From: RPQJ01 sp031404015
GTDB lineage: Bacteria; Pseudomonadota; Gammaproteobacteria; Steroidobacterales; Steroidobacteraceae
Reading direction: 5' to 3'
DNA: 18,351 nucleotides
Assembly (NCBI GenBank): GCA_031404015.1
Contig: JANNGT010000222.1
Coordinates: forward strand, 1-18,351
Shown here: positions 1 through 7,702 of the stretch, piece after piece
Layout of the letters: each line of letters starts with the position of its first letter
Position numbering within the stretch: the stretch's first letter is position 1
Translations under genes and position numbers: made by a program
The notes under the pieces: generated by a model
Databases searched by the model: none
The model's input: the letters and a program-made list of their open reading frames with translations, nothing else
Told to the model about the DNA's origin: nothing

Positions 1-57
1 ATACCACGTGCTGTGATGAATGCTGAAGCGCACGACGGACACCCCCTCGATCTCCAT
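1..57 (-). CDS. Possible 5' end of an unidentified gene, cut by the window edge
   Basis: An ATG at 57-55 opens a minus-strand frame that stays free of stops to base 1, giving 19 residues beginning MEIEGVSVVRFS. It lies 7 bases beyond the TAA of the MFS transporter gene on the same strand, the spacing expected for the next gene of an operon, with a purine-rich GGA just before the ATG. Nineteen residues are too few to assign a family. An open frame this short can occur by chance, so confidence is low. Confidence 0.3.
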   Translation of the reverse strand, partial: MEIEGVSVVRFSIHHSTWY

Positions 58-64
58 TCCGTGC

Positions 65-1321
65 TTAGTCCATTTGACGGCGCCCTGAGGCAAACACCAG
101 GAAGAAGGCGGCGCCGAACAGGGCAACCGCCGCGGTCAGCATGAACGGCGCGCCGAACGTGCCGGTGCGATCGACCAGCCAGCCCGTCAAGTAGATGCCG
201 ACGATGCCGGGCAGCGTGGCGAACGTGTTGCTGATGCCCCAGATGACGTCAGCGTATTTCGGCGCAATGTCGAAGCAGTTGGGGGCGAAGCCCGACATGG
301 CGCAGGCCGAGGTCGCCGTCGCACCGCACATGATCAGTACGGCCGCCAGGGGCGTCGTCGCCTGCGTCAGCAACAGCAGGAAAAACGCACTGCCAGCCAG
401 TGCGATGGTCTGCATCAGCTTGCGGACGTAGCCGGCGCTGCGCCCGTGCTGCAGCATCCGATCCGCCCATGCGCCCGCCATGTTCGCTGCGATGAAGTTG
501 ACCAGCCACGGCGCCGCGGACAGCACGCCGGCGCTGGCGAGCGAGACGCCGAACGTGCTCTTGAAGTAGGTCGGCATCCACGCCAGCAGGACGTACAAGC
601 CCCAGTTGCTGGCGAAGTGGGCCACGATGATGGCCCACACGGCGGGCAGGCGCAGCAGTCGACCCCAGGGTATGGCGCCGCGGCCAGAGTTTTGCGCCTT
701 TGCGTCCGGCGAACTCACCGCACGAGCTTCATCCCGGGCAAGGAAATGCCAGAACGCGTACCAGACCAGTCCGATGGCTCCGAACAAGTAAAAGGGCAGT
801 GCCCAGCCGTATTCACGCACCAGCCAGCCCGTGGCCGGCAACGCGAACACGGTTCCGAGTGAGATCGCGCTGATGATGAGCGCGGTCGCGCGTGAACGGC
901 GCTCCGGCGGCACCCAGCGACTGATCATGTTCATGGAAGCGGGGAAGACGGCCGCTTCGCCGAGCCCGAGCGCGATGCGCGCTGCGATGAGCGCGCCCAG
1001 TGACATGGTCGCGGCAGGCGGGGTAAGTGCCGTCCATGCCGACCACCAGAGCACGGCAACACCGAGCACCAGCCAACCGCCGTAGCGGTTCGCGAGCGCG
1101 CCGGTCGCCGCCATCAGCAGCAGGTACCCGACGAAGAACGACGACAGCACGACGCCTTTCTGTGTCTCGGTCCAGCCGAGGTCGTCCTTCATCGCGATGG
1201 CGGCGACCGAGATGTTGGTGCGGTCGATATAAGAGATGAAGACCGCGGCGAAGAGCAGCAGCACGACCGTGTAATAACGTGGCCACGACCGGCCACTTGC
1301 GTCGTCCTGCGAGCTGGACAT
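65..1321 (-). CDS. MFS transporter, anion:cation symporter (ACS) type
   Basis: This 418-residue protein is a full-length major facilitator. It has a short polar N-terminus, about twelve hydrophobic segments starting near residue 17 (YTVVLLLFAAVFISYIDRTN), and a motif-A-like GALANRYGG loop after the second segment. FISYIDRTNISVA and the later GEAAVFPASMNMISRWVPPERRSRA-type stretch resemble the ACS family, which takes up organic anions such as hexuronates, tartrate or phthalate with protons. The substrate cannot be read from sequence. The start is supported by a strong GGGGAGAGG Shine-Dalgarno at about 1327-1335 on the minus strand. The gene diverges from the alkylsulfatase gene, so it may import a product of that enzyme; this is inference from position only. 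Confidence 0.85.
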   Translation of the reverse strand: MSSSQDDASGRSWPRYYTVVLLLFAAVFISYIDRTNISVAAIAMKDDLGWTETQKGVVLSSFFVGYLLLMAATGALANRYGGWLVLGVAVLWWSAWTALTPPAATMSLGALIAARIALGLGEAAVFPASMNMISRWVPPERRSRATALIISAISLGTVFALPATGWLVREYGWALPFYLFGAIGLVWYAFWHFLARDEARAVSSPDAKAQNSGRGAIPWGRLLRLPAVWAIIVAHFASNWGLYVLLAWMPTYFKSTFGVSLASAGVLSAAPWLVNFIAANMAGAWADRMLQHGRSAGYVRKLMQTIALAGSAFFLLLLTQATTPLAAVLIMCGATATSACAMSGFAPNCFDIAPKYADVIWGISNTFATLPGIVGIYLTGWLVDRTGTFGAPFMLTAAVALFGAAFFLVFASGRRQMD

Positions 1322-1415
1322 GGACCTCTCCCCGCTGCCATATCGATGTGACAGATTACCGTTTATCCTACAAGCCTCGACCGATACCGCGAAGACCGAA
1401 GTTCAGGAGCGTGCC

Positions 1416-3554
1416 ATGACGACCCGACCAACCTTACGCAACTGGCAGCTTGTCGCGGGTGCAGCCGCGGCCTTGTGTGTCCCGCTGGCATTACCTGTCC
1501 GGACCGCCGGGGCGCAGGGCGCCGCCGTGAAGGTTGCGACAGGCGCGGGCGTGGAGCATGCGCCGGCGACAGTTGCGCACTTCGATTCGAACGGCAAGGA
1601 AGCTTCCACTTTCACGCTCGAATTGCGCAAGGGACTCGTGGCTACGCTCCCATTTTCGGACAGGCGCGACTTCGAGGAGGCCAGGAAGGGATTCATCGCT
1701 GAACCGCCTTTCAAGAAGATCATGGCCGATGCGGGCAACGTGGCCTGGGACATGGGCAGCTACGATTGGCTGCTGCAGGAAAAGGACTTCCAGAGCATCA
1801 ACCCGTCGCTGCAGCGACAGGCCGTGCTGAACATGGCCTACGGTCTTTACGAAGTAGTCCCGGGCAAGATCTACCAGGTGCGAGGCTTCGACCTCGCCAA
1901 CATCAGCTTTATCAAGAGCGACACGGGGTGGATCGTCTTCGACCCGCTCACAGCCAAGGAGACAGCACGCGCGGCGCTGAAGCTCATCAATGACACGCTC
2001 GGTGCGCGCCCTGTGGTCGGCGTCGTGTATTCGCACACGCATGGCGATCACTTCGGCGGTGTGCGCGGCGTCGTCGACGAGGCGGACGTGCTCAGTGGCA
2101 AGGTCAAGGTCATCGCCGGCGCTGGGTTCATGCAGGCGGCCATCGAGGAAAACGTCTTTGCCGGCAACGCCATGTCGCGTCGCACGCAATGGCAATACGC
2201 GATGCTGCTGCCGCGGGACTCGCACGGTCATGTAGACCAGGCCATCGGCAAGAACATTGCCAACGGTAATGTCGGTTTAATTGCGCCCAACATGTTTATC
2301 ACCAAGGACATCGAAGTAGTCACACTCGATGGCGTGCAGATGGTCTTCCAGGACGCTGCCGACACCGAAGCGCCAGTCGAGATGAACACCTATTTCCCGC
2401 AGTTCAAGGCGTTCTGGGCATCGGAAGTCATCACCGCCACCATCCACAATATCTACACGCTGCGCGGCGCCCCGGTGCGTAACGCACTGAACTGGTCCAA
2501 GGAGATCAACGAGGCTCTGTGGAAGTTCGGCCAGGAAGCTGACGTGATGTTCGCCTCGCACAGTTGGCCGCGGTGGGGCAACGCCCGCATCCAGGAAGTG
2601 ATGCGGGCGCAGCGCGATACCTACGCCAACCTGAACAACCAAACGCTGCATTACGCCAACCAGGGCGTCACGATCAACCAGATCCAGAACGTCTACGAAG
2701 TGCCGAAGAGCCTGCAACAGCAGTGGTCGGCGCGCAGCTACCACGGCGACGTGCAGAACAACGCACGTGCCGTCATCAATCGTTTTCTGGGCTTCTACGA
2801 CGGCAACCCGGTCAACCTGCATCCGCTGTCGCCTGAGACTTCGGCCCCGCTCTACGTCGAGATGATGGGCGGCTCCGCGAAGATCATGACCAAGGGCTCG
2901 GAACTCATTCGGCAGGGCAAGTACCTGGAGGCCACCGAGATCCTCAACAAGCTGATGCTGGCTGAAACACGCAATGTGCCGGCGCGCCGCCTCCTTGCTG
3001 ACGCCTATGAACAGCTTGGCTACCAGGCCGAAAGTTCCAGCGTGCGCAACAGCTATTTGCAGGGCGCATTCGAACTGCGCAATGGGCTCCCGACCGGCAG
3101 CGGGCCGCGGTCCGGCGGACCGGACGTCATTCGCGCCATGTCCACCGAAATGTGGCTGGACTTCCTCGGCATCAGCATGGACCCGAAAAAGGCTGAGGGT
3201 TTCCGCTTCACCACCAATCTGGTCACGCCAGACAACGGCGAGAAATTCCTGGTGGAACTCAGCAACGCCACATTGACCAACATGGAGGGCGTGCAGGCGG
3301 CTAACCCAGACCTGACGATCACGGTGAACCGCTCGGAGCTCAATCGGGTCATGATGGGCGTGACCACGTTCGATGGCCTGATCAAGGAAGGCAAGGCCAC
3401 GTTCGTCGGCGATCGCAAGTACCTCGACCAGTTGCGCACGCTCATGGTGCCGTTCGCGCCCAATTTCGAGATCCTGCCGGGAACGGCACCGCAGTCGGCC
3501 CCTAAGGGCCTTGAACCGATGGTGGTGCCGCAACCGACGCATGCCGACGGCTAG
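1416..3554 (+). CDS. Secreted zinc-dependent alkylsulfatase (SdsA1-like, metallo-beta-lactamase fold)
   Basis: This 712-residue protein hydrolyses alkyl sulfate esters to alcohol and sulfate by family. The start at ATG 1416 follows an AGGAG at 1405-1409; the frame is open upstream to 1320, but that extension overlaps the divergent MFS start and lacks a signal peptide. Residues 1-33 form a Sec signal ending near AGA-Q. The metallo-beta-lactamase domain carries the HTHGDH motif with H207, H209, D211 and H212. Further candidate zinc ligands are E318, E337 and H382 (in ASHSWPRWG). Their spacing matches the SdsA1 ligands as I remember them (169, 171, 173, 174, 280, 299, 344) with a constant offset of 38. 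A helical dimerisation segment follows at about 480-562 and an SCP2-like C-terminal domain at about 568-700. It should act in the periplasm or outside the cell. The exact sulfate ester is unknown. Confidence 0.92.
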   Translation: MTTRPTLRNWQLVAGAAAALCVPLALPVRTAGAQGAAVKVATGAGVEHAPATVAHFDSNGKEASTFTLELRKGLVATLPFSDRRDFEEARKGFIAEPPFKKIMADAGNVAWDMGSYDWLLQEKDFQSINPSLQRQAVLNMAYGLYEVVPGKIYQVRGFDLANISFIKSDTGWIVFDPLTAKETARAALKLINDTLGARPVVGVVYSHTHGDHFGGVRGVVDEADVLSGKVKVIAGAGFMQAAIEENVFAGNAMSRRTQWQYAMLLPRDSHGHVDQAIGKNIANGNVGLIAPNMFITKDIEVVTLDGVQMVFQDAADTEAPVEMNTYFPQFKAFWASEVITATIHNIYTLRGAPVRNALNWSKEINEALWKFGQEADVMFASHSWPRWGNARIQEVMRAQRDTYANLNNQTLHYANQGVTINQIQNVYEVPKSLQQQWSARSYHGDVQNNARAVINRFLGFYDGNPVNLHPLSPETSAPLYVEMMGGSAKIMTKGSELIRQGKYLEATEILNKLMLAETRNVPARRLLADAYEQLGYQAESSSVRNSYLQGAFELRNGLPTGSGPRSGGPDVIRAMSTEMWLDFLGISMDPKKAEGFRFTTNLVTPDNGEKFLVELSNATLTNMEGVQAANPDLTITVNRSELNRVMMGVTTFDGLIKEGKATFVGDRKYLDQLRTLMVPFAPNFEILPGTAPQSAPKGLEPMVVPQPTHADG

Positions 3555-3620
3555 GCACGCACCGCCGCGCTAGAATAGGCCGTTGCGTCTGGATAGCACT
3601 GAATCAATACGGAGTTTGCA

Positions 3621-4367
3621 ATGCGTAACTTGTTGTCCATCGTTGCGGTGGCGGGCCTGCTTGCGTTGACCGCGCCGACCACTCGAGCACAAAACGCTTC
3701 CGGCGACTGGAAGCAGACGGCGTTCATCTACGGCATGGGTGCTGCCATCAGCGGCGACGTTCAACTCGGTGCCCTGGAGCTGCCGGTCAGCGTGAGCATG
3801 TCCGACGTGCTCGATGCCCTCGAGTTCGGGGCGATGGCGACTTATCGCATCGAAAACGACGAGTGGTCGTTCGAGGGCGACGTCACTTATATGGGCCTCG
3901 GTTGGAGTCCCAGCGGTCCTCGTGGCAATGTGCGCGGCGACTTGGACGTGGACCAGATCACGGTCATGGCGACGGCCGGCCGGCGTTTGTCGCCGTATGT
4001 CGAGGGGCTGGTCTCACTTGCCTACTTCAACCTGTCGACGGATCTCGAGGTGCGCGTGCTGAACCAGCGGCAGAGCGCGAGTCGTGACGCTGACTGGATC
4101 GACCCGCTGCTCGGCGTGCAGTACGCAGTTCCGTTCGCCGGCAAATGGACCTACAGCTTGCGCGGCGACATCGGCGGCTTCGGCGTGGGTTCAGATCTAA
4201 CCTGGCAGTTGTTTACGACCGTGCGCCGACAGAACAGTGACAGGTTCGGTTGGTATGTCGGTTACCGCGCGCTCGGCTACAATTACGAGGACGGCAGCGG
4301 CCGCAACTACCAGCATTACGACCTGACCCAGCAAGGCCCGCTCGCTGGCGTTGCCCTCTCTTTCTGA
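3621..4367 (+). CDS. Outer-membrane beta-barrel protein, function unknown
   Basis: This 248-residue protein has a cleavable signal peptide (about 1-23, ending TTRAQ). It is followed by alternating amphipathic strands rich in Tyr, Trp and Gly, with Asp/Arg turns, and ends in VALSF; a terminal Phe is the usual outer-membrane assembly signal. It contains no cysteine. Strands such as WKQTAFIYGMG, SFEGDVTYMGLGW and FGWYVGYRALGYNY suggest a barrel of about eight to ten strands. I do not recognise a named family. The start at 3621 has GGAG at 3611-3614. It lies 66 bases after the alkylsulfatase gene and 10 bases before the next barrel gene, so the two barrels are probably co-transcribed. A porin-like or structural role is possible; no enzymatic motif is visible. 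Confidence 0.75.
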   Translation: MRNLLSIVAVAGLLALTAPTTRAQNASGDWKQTAFIYGMGAAISGDVQLGALELPVSVSMSDVLDALEFGAMATYRIENDEWSFEGDVTYMGLGWSPSGPRGNVRGDLDVDQITVMATAGRRLSPYVEGLVSLAYFNLSTDLEVRVLNQRQSASRDADWIDPLLGVQYAVPFAGKWTYSLRGDIGGFGVGSDLTWQLFTTVRRQNSDRFGWYVGYRALGYNYEDGSGRNYQHYDLTQQGPLAGVALSF

Positions 4368-4377
4368 GAACATTCAA

Positions 4378-5418
4378 ATGAAGTTGAACCATGCTTGCTC
4401 GTTGATCCTCGCCTTGGGTGCCAGCGCAATGGCGCCGATCGCCTCGGCGATCGAACCCATCCCGGAGACTCCCGGCTGGCGTGGATTCGTCGTGGGCGGC
4501 GTGGGCTACACAGAGATCAAGAGCAACCTCGTGGCAGGCAACGGTGCCCTCGACATCGGTCGGGACACCATCAATTCCGTCAACGACGCGCCGGGCAGCG
4601 ACGACGCGGTGCATCCGATCGTGACCGGCGAGGTCAACTACACGTTCCAGGACCAATGGCAGGTCTTTCTCGGCACGTCGCTGGAGGACGCGGTCACGTT
4701 GGACGGGACGGCGCAGTTCGGGGTGCGCAAGGACTGGGGTGCGGTCGGAGTGCTGCAGGCCGGGTACCTGTTCTCCGGCATCCCGACCCAGGCCTGGGCG
4801 GATCCTTATGCGGAAGGCGTCAAGCGCAAGGAAGTCGACCGCGACTCCAGCGGTCTGCGCCTGCGCTGGGACCGCGTCATGGGTTCCGCGTTCGAACTCA
4901 CCCTGTCCTACCGGGACATCTCGGTTGACGACGAGGCCAGCGGCCAGGGCGTGCAGAGCGTCACTTGTAATCTCTCGTGCCAGGACCTGCTGCGCCGTGA
5001 TGGCGACCAGTTATCGTTCGACGTGTCCTATCTCTACAAAGTTGGCGACGGCACGCGTCACCTGCTGCGCCCGCTCGTGCGCTACACGGTCGACGATCGC
5101 GACGGCGATGCCATCAGCAGCGACGCCTACCGGCTGCAGTTGAGCCACGTTTTCCTTGGACAGGGCTACACCGTCGCCAGCAACGTCGCCTTCGGCGCGA
5201 GCAGCCAGGACGCGCCCAACCCGATTTTTGGACGCAAGACCGACTCACAGCGCTTCGCCGTGGACTCCACGCTGTTCTACCGCTTACCCATCGCCAGCGG
5301 ACGCTGGCAGGCCGTTGGCAATATTCTTTTTGGCCAGGACGACTCCGACGTGCGGTTCCACGACAGCGACGTGTTCATGGTGAGCGTGGGTGCGATGTAC
5401 CGTTTCGGGAGTCGTTGA
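4378..5418 (+). CDS. Outer-membrane protein resembling DUF2860
   Basis: This 346-residue protein has a signal peptide (about 1-24, ending IASA) and a mature N-terminus with GWRGFVVGGVGYTEIKSN, the pattern I associate with the DUF2860 family of Gram-negative outer-membrane proteins; that assignment is from memory. The rest shows strand-turn repeats throughout and ends in VGAMYRFGSR, close to but not exactly an aromatic C-terminus. Residues C197 and C201 (TCNLSCQ) are the only cysteines of the mature protein and probably form a small disulfide loop. ATG 4378 is chosen because it begins the signal peptide; an in-frame ATG at 4351 would overlap the previous gene. The gene follows the first barrel by 10 bases and precedes a DsbA-like gene by 7, so all three are probably one transcript. 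Confidence 0.75.
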   Translation: MKLNHACSLILALGASAMAPIASAIEPIPETPGWRGFVVGGVGYTEIKSNLVAGNGALDIGRDTINSVNDAPGSDDAVHPIVTGEVNYTFQDQWQVFLGTSLEDAVTLDGTAQFGVRKDWGAVGVLQAGYLFSGIPTQAWADPYAEGVKRKEVDRDSSGLRLRWDRVMGSAFELTLSYRDISVDDEASGQGVQSVTCNLSCQDLLRRDGDQLSFDVSYLYKVGDGTRHLLRPLVRYTVDDRDGDAISSDAYRLQLSHVFLGQGYTVASNVAFGASSQDAPNPIFGRKTDSQRFAVDSTLFYRLPIASGRWQAVGNILFGQDDSDVRFHDSDVFMVSVGAMYRFGSR

Positions 5419-5425
5419 CGCCATC

Positions 5426-6154
5426 ATGAGTCGCAAGTCCCAGAGAAACAAACCCGCCGAGCAGGCTGGCGTGGCAGTTCCAGCCGACACGAGCAAATCG
5501 TTCGCACGTCGCTGGATGTTCGGGCTGGCTGTCATCGCCGCGATACTCGTCGGCGTGGCCGTGATCGCGTCCCGCAGCGAGCAGGGCTCGTCAGGCGCAG
5601 GCGCAGGCACAAGTGGATTGGCCGCAGACGCACTCGCCAGCACGCATTCACCGACGCTGGGCGAGGCCACCGCCAAGGTGCACATCGTCGAGTTCCTCGA
5701 CCCGGCTTGCGAAACCTGTGCGGCGTTTTACCCGATCGTCAAGCAGATGCTGGCCGACCATGCAGGCAAGATTAGGCTGTCGATTCGCCACCTGCCGCTG
5801 CACGAAGGATCTGAGGTCGCCGTGCGCGCACTCGAGGCGAGCCGCGCCCAGGACAAGTACTGGGAGACGCTCGAATCCCTGTTCGCAACGCAATCGCAGT
5901 GGACCGTCCATCACAAGGTCGACCCGCAGCAGGTCATGCGCGTGCTTGCTGCGACGGGCCTGGACATGGAACGCCTGCAGGCTGACATGAATTCGCCCGC
6001 AGTGAATGAGCGCGTTGCAAAAGACATGGCGGACGGCAAGGCACTCAAGGTGACCGCGACACCAGAGTATTTCGTCAACGGCAAGCCGATGCCCAGCTTC
6101 GGCGAGCAGCAGCTGCGCGGCCTCGTCGCGGGTGCGCTGGACGAAGCCTACTAG
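5426..6154 (+). CDS. Membrane-anchored DsbA-like thiol:disulfide oxidoreductase
   Basis: This 242-residue protein has a basic cytoplasmic N-terminus, one transmembrane helix at about 30-48 (WMFGLAVIAAILVGVAVIA), a Ser/Gly/Ala linker and a periplasmic thioredoxin-fold domain from about residue 78. The active site is C95-E-T-C98 after the strand VHIVEFLDPA, and the cis-proline loop is ATPEYFVNG with P213. The inserted helical part and overall length fit the DsbA-like Thioredoxin_4 group. It should oxidise or isomerise cysteines in exported proteins. The start at 5426 gives the expected positively charged lead into the helix; an earlier ATG at 5390 lies within the preceding gene. The neighbouring DUF2860-like protein has one cysteine pair and is a natural candidate substrate (inference). 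A hairpin terminator follows at 6215-6236. Confidence 0.85.
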   Translation: MSRKSQRNKPAEQAGVAVPADTSKSFARRWMFGLAVIAAILVGVAVIASRSEQGSSGAGAGTSGLAADALASTHSPTLGEATAKVHIVEFLDPACETCAAFYPIVKQMLADHAGKIRLSIRHLPLHEGSEVAVRALEASRAQDKYWETLESLFATQSQWTVHHKVDPQQVMRVLAATGLDMERLQADMNSPAVNERVAKDMADGKALKVTATPEYFVNGKPMPSFGEQQLRGLVAGALDEAY

Positions 6155-6214
6155 TACGCCAACGGGAGTCAGCCTGGCCAGCGAAGCACTGGGTCCGCGC
6201 GCAGCGGATGGCTC

Positions 6215-6236
6215 AGGCGTCATCGCGACGCCTTTT
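6215..6236 (+). terminator. Rho-independent terminator after the DsbA-like gene
   Basis: AGGCGTC (6215-6221) and GACGCCT (6227-6233) form a perfect 7-bp stem around the loop ATCGC, and the run TTTT occupies 6233-6236. It sits 60 bases after the stop of the plus-strand oxidoreductase gene and just before the end of the convergent ZIP gene. The T-run is on the plus-strand side only, so it serves the plus-strand operon best. The T-run is short, so termination may be partial. Confidence 0.6.
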
Positions 6237-6242
6237 GCCTGC

Positions 6243-6995
6243 CTAGGCGAGCTTGCTCAGTGCGAATGCGGCCAGGAATCCGAGGACCGTGACCAGGCCC
6301 GCATAGTCATGCGTTTCCTCGAATGCTTCGGGAATCATCGTGTCGACGAGCATCGCGAGGATGCCCCCGGCTGCGACAGCGGTCGTAGCGGCCACGACCT
6401 GCGGTGGGGCGTCTGCAAACAGCACATAGCCCGCGATGGCAGCCAACGCGGATGCCACCGCGATGCCACCCCACACGCCAAAAATATAGCGAGCGGATCG
6501 CCCGGCCTGACGCATGCCGACCGAGCCCGAGAGGCCCTCGGGAACGTTCGAGAGGAAGATCGCAATGACGGCAACGAGACTGACCGCGCCGCCTTCGAGC
6601 AGGCTCAGGCCGATCACGATCGATTCCGGCACGCCATCGAGCAGGGCCCCGAGCGCGATCGAGAGGCCGCTCCCCGCATGCTGCTTCTCGGAAGGCTGCA
6701 GGCCGCGGGACCGCTTGCGATGCTTTGCGCCGCGCCGCGCGAGCACTGCGTTGGCCGCCGTGTAAACCACGGCGCCGACGAGAAAGCCCACGCCGGTTGC
6801 AAAGATGCCGCCTTGGCGGAACGCTTCGTCCATCAATTCGAACGACAACGCCGAGATCAGCACACCGCTGCCGAAGGCCATGATGGCTGCCACGAGTACG
6901 GGTGGAATGCGCGCGGCATAGCCGACCGCCGCGCCCAGTACCAATGCGCTTCCGGCAAGCAGTCCCCAGCCACCGGCGATCATCCAACCCGTCAT
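6243..6995 (-). CDS. ZIP-family divalent metal transporter
   Basis: This 250-residue protein has about eight hydrophobic segments and a basic, partly His-containing loop (about 88-106, with KHRKRSR) between the third and fourth, the ZIP layout. The fourth and fifth segments carry LLDGVPESIVIG and SNVPEGLSGS, which align with the HNxPEG-type metal-site motifs of ZIP proteins. The Pro and Glu residues (E124, E153) are kept, but the usual His positions are Asp120 and Ser149. ZIP proteins move zinc or other divalent ions into the cytoplasm. The start at 6995 (MTGWMIAGGWG) begins the first membrane segment directly. An in-frame ATG at 7049 would add 18 residues of polar sequence and has no visible ribosome site. 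The gene is convergent with the oxidoreductase gene and divergent from the receiver-domain remnant. Confidence 0.82.
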   Translation of the reverse strand: MTGWMIAGGWGLLAGSALVLGAAVGYAARIPPVLVAAIMAFGSGVLISALSFELMDEAFRQGGIFATGVGFLVGAVVYTAANAVLARRGAKHRKRSRGLQPSEKQHAGSGLSIALGALLDGVPESIVIGLSLLEGGAVSLVAVIAIFLSNVPEGLSGSVGMRQAGRSARYIFGVWGGIAVASALAAIAGYVLFADAPPQVVAATTAVAAGGILAMLVDTMIPEAFEETHDYAGLVTVLGFLAAFALSKLA

Positions 6996-7107
6996 GTTGC
7001 ACTCGAACTCATTCGTGGGTGCGCCGGCGTCATTTCGTTGCGGCACCATGACGCATATGGGGCGGGACCGCCATCGGCATACGTCGCCAGGCTGCGACGT
7101 GTTCGAA

Positions 7108-7338
7108 ATGTCCGAAAAGCAGGATGCACAGCTTCAGACCGTGGATCCGGGCCCGTCTGGCTCGCGCAGGCGACGCATTCTCGTCGTGGACGACAATCAG
7201 GATGCGGCCGACAGCCTCGCGCTACTGCTCGAGCTGGACGGGCACGAGGTGCGCGCACGGTCTGCGGGCTTCGATCACCACCTGACCAAGCCCATCGACC
7301 CAGATCGTCTGGCCGAGTTGATCAGCGCTATGGAGTAG
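7108..7338 (+). pseudogene. Receiver-domain remnant with the central part deleted
   Basis: The 76-residue ORF starts MSEKQDAQ and enters a CheY-like receiver domain at RRRILVVDDNQDAADSLALLLELDGHEVRA, giving strand 1, the acidic DD pair and helix 1. It then jumps directly to RSAGFDHHLTKPIDPDRLAELI, the last part of the domain with the conserved Lys of TKP. The roughly 60-70 residues between, including the phospho-accepting Asp and the Thr/Ser switch strand, are missing, yet the frame is kept. Such a product should not fold or be phosphorylated as a normal receiver. The frame is open upstream to 6994, so an earlier start (7048 or 7060) is possible; no clear Shine-Dalgarno decides it. It was probably once a response regulator or the C-terminal domain of a hybrid kinase. 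A misassembly could produce the same picture. Confidence 0.7.
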
Positions 7339-7702
7339 CGGAAGACGGCGCAGAACTGAAACCCCGCGCCAAGTCCGGTCTGTGACGGCGAGCGCACTCG
7401 TGTTAGCACCAATCCGGATCAGATTTCCGCTGTTTACTTGGCTTTTTCTGTCGCGCGCACTTGCTCGCTCGACCGCGGACGCAGACACTTCGTTCCGTCG
7501 ATAAAAGCAAACCCGTCGAAAGGCGGGGACGCAAAGTTACCGGTCTACGGGCTAACGCCTACGACAGCGGGGTTGCCGGGGCCGGTGGAAACCGCTCCGT
7601 TAATGACCTACCAGGATGGTTGTGACGCATACGCGCCGCGCCATACCGCTGCCTGCGGCTCGTTCGAAGACCGATCCTGTCAATACGGAACCGGGATTCA
7701 AC
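7339..7702 (+). other. Long leader region between the receiver remnant and the secreted hydrolase gene
   Basis: These 364 bases contain no convincing gene. The distal half holds the c-di-GMP-I aptamer (about 7500-7585) and then about 115 bases before the chosen start codon at 7703. The proximal half (7339-7499) should contain the promoter; there is a T-rich patch at 7429-7450 (GTTTACTTGGCTTTTTCTG) but no well-spaced -35/-10 pair. No hairpin with a T-run is seen between aptamer and start codon, so control at translation or by Rho is more likely than an intrinsic terminator. Confidence 0.5.
7500..7585 (+). ncRNA. c-di-GMP-I riboswitch (GEMM-I)
   Basis: The sequence follows the GEMM-I consensus in order. 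GCAAACC is followed by a first hairpin, CCCGTC-GAAA-GGCGGG, with the GNRA tetraloop at 7518-7521. Next comes the invariant junction GGGACGCAAAG (7526-7536), then a second arm starting ACCGGTCTA, then TACGACAGCGGGGTTGCC, the conserved 3' side. All the strongly conserved blocks of the family are present and properly spaced. It lies on the same strand as, and about 120 bases before, the start of the secreted hydrolase gene, so it should tune that gene to cellular c-di-GMP. Boundaries of the outer stem are approximate. Whether ligand turns expression on or off cannot be read from the sequence. Confidence 0.9.

Noticed and set aside
1320..1415. N-terminal extension of the alkylsulfatase by 32 residues
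   Set aside because: It would overlap the divergent MFS start codon, has no Shine-Dalgarno and would bury the signal peptide; the ATG at 1416 has AGGAG and begins the signal peptide.
2277..3542. A 421-codon minus-strand frame opposite the alkylsulfatase gene
   Set aside because: It has no domain or ribosome site, and its composition is that of an antisense shadow.
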